Assembly (NCBI GenBank): GCA_020217265.1
Contig: JAIWOS010000173.1
Location: 1-16,379 of the forward strand
Direction: 5' to 3'
DNA from: Thiobacillus sp.
GTDB lineage: Bacteria; Pseudomonadota; Gammaproteobacteria; Burkholderiales; Thiobacillaceae
Length of the DNA: 16,379 nucleotides
In this document: positions 12,930 to 16,379 of the stretch, in pieces
Layout: every line of letters starts with the position of its first letter
Numbering within the stretch: position 1 is the stretch's first letter
Notes under the pieces: generated by a model
Told to the model about the DNA's origin: nothing
What the model saw: the letters and a program-made list of their open reading frames with translations, nothing else
The model's database searches: none
Made by a program: the position numbers and the translations under genes

Positions 12930-14087
12930 ATGGCCGAAGAAAGCGATCAGGAACGGACAGAAGCCCCGTCGCCACAGCGACTGGAAAAGGCGCGCGAAGA
13001 AGGCCAGGTGCCGCAATCGCGCGAGCTGGCCACCTTCGTCGTGCTGATGACCGGCGGTGCCGCGCTGTGGATGATGGCGAGCCAGCTCGGGCGTTCGCTG
13101 TCCGGCATCGTGCGCGGCGGGCTGTCGTTCGAAGCGGCCGTCGCGCGCGACAGCAGCGTGGCCTGGTCGCGGCTGTCGAGCCAGTTCACCGATGCGGCGC
13201 TGATACTGGCGCCTTTCCTGCTGCTGGTCGCGCTCGCTGCGCTCGCCGCGCCGCTGCTGCTGCGCGGTTGGCTGTTCAGCACCAAGGCGATCATGCCGGA
13301 CTTCAAGCGCCTCAATCCGCTGTCGGGCCTCAAACGCATCGTGTCGTCGCAGGGGCTGGTCGAACTCGTCAAGTCGCTGGCCAAGGTGGGGCTGCTGGGT
13401 GGCGTCGCCGCCTGGCTGATCTGGAGCAATCTCGACGCGATTTTTTCCCTCGGACTTGAATCGCAGGCGCGCGCCGTCGCCCACATGGGCGACCTGATCG
13501 GCCGCGTGGTGCTGCTGCTCTCGGGGGCAATGATCTTCATCGTGGTGCTCGACCTTCCCTATCAACTCTGGAGCTACACTCACAAGCTCAAGATGACCAA
13601 GGATCAACTGCGGCAGGAAGCCAAGGAATCCGAGGGCGATCCGCACCTCAAGGCGCGCATTCGGGCCCAGCAGCGCGAGATGGCACGCCGCCGCATGATG
13701 TCCGAGATCCCCACTGCCGACGTGGTGGTGACCAACCCGACCCACTACGCGGTGGCGCTGAAATACGCCGAAGGCAAGATGGGCGCGCCGCGCGTGGTGG
13801 CCAAGGGCACCGACGCCGTCGCGGCGAAAATTCGCGAACTCGCCGCCGAGCACCGCGTGCCGCTGCTGGAAGCGCCGCCGCTCGCGCGCGCGCTCTATCG
13901 CCATACCGATCTCGGCGACGAAATCCCCGCCACGCTCTACGCTGCGGTAGCCGAAGTGCTCGCCTACGTGTTCCAGCTGCGCCGCTTCCGCGAGACCGGC
14001 GGCGCGTATCCGAACCCCCCGGTCGCCCTGCCGGTGCCCCCCGAACTCGATCCGCTGCAGGCGGCTGACACCGGAGTCCGCGCATGA
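12930..14087 (+). CDS. flhB: Flagellar type III export gate protein FlhB
   Basis: The 385-residue protein has the typical charged start (EESDQERTEAPSPQRLEKAREEGQ), four membrane segments (about 34-52, 88-112, 145-167, 190-210) and a cytoplasmic C-domain. The self-cleavage site NPTH is at residues 269-272, the same number as in Salmonella. FlhB sits in the flagellar export gate and, after cleavage between Asn and Pro, switches export from rod/hook to filament substrates. A Pro-rich tail (about 360-380) extends past the conserved core. AGGG lies almost directly before the ATG, an unusually short spacing; the GAGA further upstream may serve instead. The stop overlaps the flhA start (ATGA), indicating coupling. 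Confidence 0.97.
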   Translation: MAEESDQERTEAPSPQRLEKAREEGQVPQSRELATFVVLMTGGAALWMMASQLGRSLSGIVRGGLSFEAAVARDSSVAWSRLSSQFTDAALILAPFLLLVALAALAAPLLLRGWLFSTKAIMPDFKRLNPLSGLKRIVSSQGLVELVKSLAKVGLLGGVAAWLIWSNLDAIFSLGLESQARAVAHMGDLIGRVVLLLSGAMIFIVVLDLPYQLWSYTHKLKMTKDQLRQEAKESEGDPHLKARIRAQQREMARRRMMSEIPTADVVVTNPTHYAVALKYAEGKMGAPRVVAKGTDAVAAKIRELAAEHRVPLLEAPPLARALYRHTDLGDEIPATLYAAVAEVLAYVFQLRRFRETGGAYPNPPVALPVPPELDPLQAADTGVRA

Positions 14088-16162
14088 ACGGCACGCTGAA
14101 CTTCGGCAATCTTTTCAGCAGCGCCAACGCACGCGCGCTGGCCGCACCCATCTTCATCGTCCTCATCCTGGCGATGCTGGTGCTGCCGCTGCCGCCGCTG
14201 GCGCTCGACATGCTGTTCACCTTCAACATCGCGCTCTCCATCATGGTGCTGCTGGTGAGCCTGTCGACCAGGAAGGCGCTGGATTTCGCGGCTTTTCCCA
14301 CGGTGCTCCTGCTTTCGACCCTGCTGCGCCTGTCGCTCAACGTCGCTTCCACCCGCGTGGTGCTGATGGAAGGCCACACCGGCCCCGATGCCGCGGGCAA
14401 GGTGATCGAGGCCTTCGGCCATTTCCTGGTCGGCGGCAACTACGCGGTCGGCATCATCGTCTTCGTGATCCTGGTGGTGATCAACTTCGTGGTCATCACC
14501 AAGGGCGCGGGCCGCATCGCCGAAGTGTCCGCGCGCTTCACGCTGGACGCCATGCCCGGCAAGCAGATGGCGATCGACGCCGATCTCAACGCCGGCCTCA
14601 TCGACGAGAACGAGGCGCGTCGCCGCCGCGCCGAAATCGCCCAGGAATCGGACTTCTACGGCTCGATGGACGGTGCCTCGAAATTCGTGCGCGGCGACGC
14701 CATCGCCGGCATTCTCATCCTGCTCATCAACATCATCGGCGGCTTCGTCGTCGGCGTGATGCAGCACGATCTTTCCGTGGCCGATGCCGCCTCCAATTAC
14801 ACGCTGCTCGCCATCGGCGACGGCCTCGTCGCGCAGATTCCCGCGCTGGTGATCTCCATCGCCGCCGGCATCATCGTCAGCCGCGTGTCCACCGAGGAAG
14901 ACATCGCCGGCCAGATGCTCTCCAACGTGTTCAGCAAGACCCAGGCGCTCTACATCACCGCGGCCATTCTCGGCATGATGGGCATGATCCCCGGCATGCC
15001 GAACTTCGCCTTCCTGCTACTGGCCGGCGGCATCGCCTGGCTGGCCTGGCGCAACAGCCACCAGCCGGCCGCGCCCGAGCCGGAAGCCGCCGCCGCGCCG
15101 GTGGCCGCGGTGGAAGCCCAGGAAGCCAGCTGGGACGACGTCGCGCCCATCGACACCCTCGGGCTCGAGGTCGGCTACCGCCTGATTCCGCTGGTGGACA
15201 GCGCCGCCGACGGTGAGCTGGTGCGCCGCATCAAGGGCATTCGCAAGAAATTCGCGCGCGAGGTCGGCTTCCTGCCGCCCGCCGTGCACATCCGCGACAA
15301 CCTGGAAATCAACCCCAACAGCTACCGCATCACCCTCAAGGGCGTGGAAATCGGCAGCGGCGAAGTGCGCACCGGCGCCTTCCTCGCCATCGATCCCGGC
15401 AGCGTCGTCGCCGCGTTGCCGGGCATACAGACCAAGGATCCCGCCTTCGGCCTGCCGGCGATCTGGATCGACGCCGACATGCGCGAGCAGGCGCAGGCCA
15501 TGGGCTATACCGTGGTCGACGCCGGCACGGTCGTCGCCACCCACCTCAACCATCTCGTCACCCAGCACGCCGCCGAGCTCCTGGGCCGCCAGGAAACGCA
15601 GGCGCTGCTCGACCATCTGGGCAAGAGCGCGCCCAAGCTGGTGGAAGACCTGGTGCCCAAGCTGCTGCCGCTGTCCACCGTGCAGAAGGTGCTGCAGAAC
15701 CTGCTGGTCGAAGGCGTGGCCATCCGCGACATGCGCACCATCCTCGATACCCTGCTCGAACATGCCGCGCGCGTGCAGGATCCCAACGAACTCACCGCGC
15801 TGGTGCGGGTGGCGCTGGGGCGCTCCATCGTGCAGCAGATCTACGGCGCGGCCGGCGAACTGCCGGTCATGGCGCTGGACCAGGGCCTGGAGCGCCTGCT
15901 GCTGCAAACCCTGCAGGCCGGCAGCGAGGGCGCGGCCATGGAACCCGGTCTCGCCGACACGCTGCTCGCGCGCGCACAGGCCACCGCGCAGCGACAGGAG
16001 GCCCTGGGCCATCCCCCGGTGCTGTTGACGCCGGCGGTGCTGCGTCCGCTGCTCGCCCGTTTCCTGCGGCGTACCGTGCCGCAACTCAAGGTGCTTTCGC
16101 ACGCTGAAGTGCCCGAAGGCAAACAGATCAAAGTGACTTCCCTGGTAGGAGCAAGCGCATGA
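14084..16162 (+). CDS. flhA: Flagellar type III export gate protein FlhA
   Basis: The 692-residue protein shows eight hydrophobic segments over about residues 20-325. Between segments 4 and 5 lies the conserved FHIPEP-family loop (GRIAEVSARFTLDAMPGKQMAIDADLNAGLID, residues about 143-173). FVRGDAIAG follows, with Asp205 equivalent to the functionally critical Asp208 of Salmonella. A Pro/Ala-rich linker (about 327-345) leads to the cytoplasmic domain that docks chaperone-substrate complexes. FlhA is the nonameric ring of the export gate and couples the proton motive force to export. The ribosome site is GGAG at 14073-14076, seven bases before the ATG. It overlaps both neighbours by ATGA, so flhB, flhA and flhF are translated from one message. 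Confidence 0.98.
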   Translation: MNGTLNFGNLFSSANARALAAPIFIVLILAMLVLPLPPLALDMLFTFNIALSIMVLLVSLSTRKALDFAAFPTVLLLSTLLRLSLNVASTRVVLMEGHTGPDAAGKVIEAFGHFLVGGNYAVGIIVFVILVVINFVVITKGAGRIAEVSARFTLDAMPGKQMAIDADLNAGLIDENEARRRRAEIAQESDFYGSMDGASKFVRGDAIAGILILLINIIGGFVVGVMQHDLSVADAASNYTLLAIGDGLVAQIPALVISIAAGIIVSRVSTEEDIAGQMLSNVFSKTQALYITAAILGMMGMIPGMPNFAFLLLAGGIAWLAWRNSHQPAAPEPEAAAAPVAAVEAQEASWDDVAPIDTLGLEVGYRLIPLVDSAADGELVRRIKGIRKKFAREVGFLPPAVHIRDNLEINPNSYRITLKGVEIGSGEVRTGAFLAIDPGSVVAALPGIQTKDPAFGLPAIWIDADMREQAQAMGYTVVDAGTVVATHLNHLVTQHAAELLGRQETQALLDHLGKSAPKLVEDLVPKLLPLSTVQKVLQNLLVEGVAIRDMRTILDTLLEHAARVQDPNELTALVRVALGRSIVQQIYGAAGELPVMALDQGLERLLLQTLQAGSEGAAMEPGLADTLLARAQATAQRQEALGHPPVLLTPAVLRPLLARFLRRTVPQLKVLSHAEVPEGKQIKVTSLVGASA

Positions 16163-16379
16163 ACGTGAAACGCATCGTCGCCAAGACATCCCGTGAGGCC
16201 ATGCGCCAGCTGCGCGAGGTGCTCGGGCCCGACGCCGTCATCCTCTCCAACCGCGCCGTCGAGGGCGGGGTCGAGGTGCTGGCGATGCCGGCCGACGCCA
16301 TCGCATCGATGGCGCCGCCGGTGGCGGAAACGCTGCCTCCCAGAATGCCCGAACCGCGCGAGGTGCGGCGAGCCGAACC
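16159..16379 (+). CDS. flhF: Flagellar biosynthesis SRP-type GTPase FlhF, N-terminal part (3' end outside window)
   Basis: The first 73 codons are present. MNVKRIVAKTSREAMRQLREVLGPDAVILSNR is the typical FlhF N-terminus; the sequence then enters the variable, Pro-rich B-domain (MAPPVAETLPPRMPEPRE). The NG GTPase domain is beyond the window. FlhF sets the polar position and number of flagella, usually together with FlhG/FleN, so a polar flagellum is likely. The start has TAGGAG (16146-16151) seven bases upstream and overlaps the flhA stop by ATGA. Gene order flhA-flhF supports the call. Confidence 0.93.
   Translation, partial: MNVKRIVAKTSREAMRQLREVLGPDAVILSNRAVEGGVEVLAMPADAIASMAPPVAETLPPRMPEPREVRRAE

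Noticed and set aside
15017..16189. 390-residue open frame on the minus strand opposite flhA
   Set aside because: Shadow of FlhA's conserved cytoplasmic domain; composition is the usual antisense pattern.

Overview
The window is a densely coded, high-GC stretch in which every supported protein gene lies on the + strand. The gene set points to a betaproteobacterium: flhDC immediately ahead of motAB and flhB-flhA-flhF, clpS-clpA as an abutting pair, and a TonB/large putative porin/ankyrin cluster. A Thiobacillus-like or related Nitrosomonadales organism fits best, but this is inference from gene content and style, not from a marker gene.

Region 1 (1-3433) is an envelope cluster. It holds the end of a TonB-family energy transducer, a predicted outer-membrane porin of about 526 residues, an exported ankyrin-repeat protein, and an exported coiled-coil protein. 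The last three genes overlap by a few bases (14 bp, then ATGA), so the four are very likely one transcript. Region 2 (3434-6452) holds a small charged orphan protein and then the N-end-rule adaptor ClpS followed with no gap by the ClpA unfoldase. Region 3 (6453-7460) holds a third exported coiled-coil protein with an internal duplication, then a 307-bp gene-poor interval. That interval contains a minus-strand intrinsic terminator and foldable sequence suggestive of a small antisense-strand RNA.

Region 4 (7461-8951) is a bifunctional mannose-1-phosphate guanylyltransferase/phosphomannose isomerase gene that ends in a clear intrinsic terminator. It would supply GDP-mannose for surface polysaccharide. 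Region 5 (8952-16379) is a flagellar block: master regulators flhD and flhC, a membrane-anchored methyltransferase of unknown target, stator genes motA and motB, export-gate genes flhB and flhA, and the start of flhF. A good sigma-28-type promoter candidate precedes motA. flhB, flhA and flhF are joined by ATGA overlaps. The hierarchy is readable: FlhD4C2 would activate the class-2 export genes, while the stator genes look sigma-28 dependent.

Most genes belong to well-known families. The less ordinary items are the methyltransferase inserted between flhC and motA, the possible minus-strand small RNA at about 7165-7260, the TonB/porin/ankyrin/coiled-coil assembly, and the duplicated SAGI-x-AF motif in the exported coiled-coil protein. 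No CRISPR array, tRNA, rRNA, insertion sequence or phage gene was seen.
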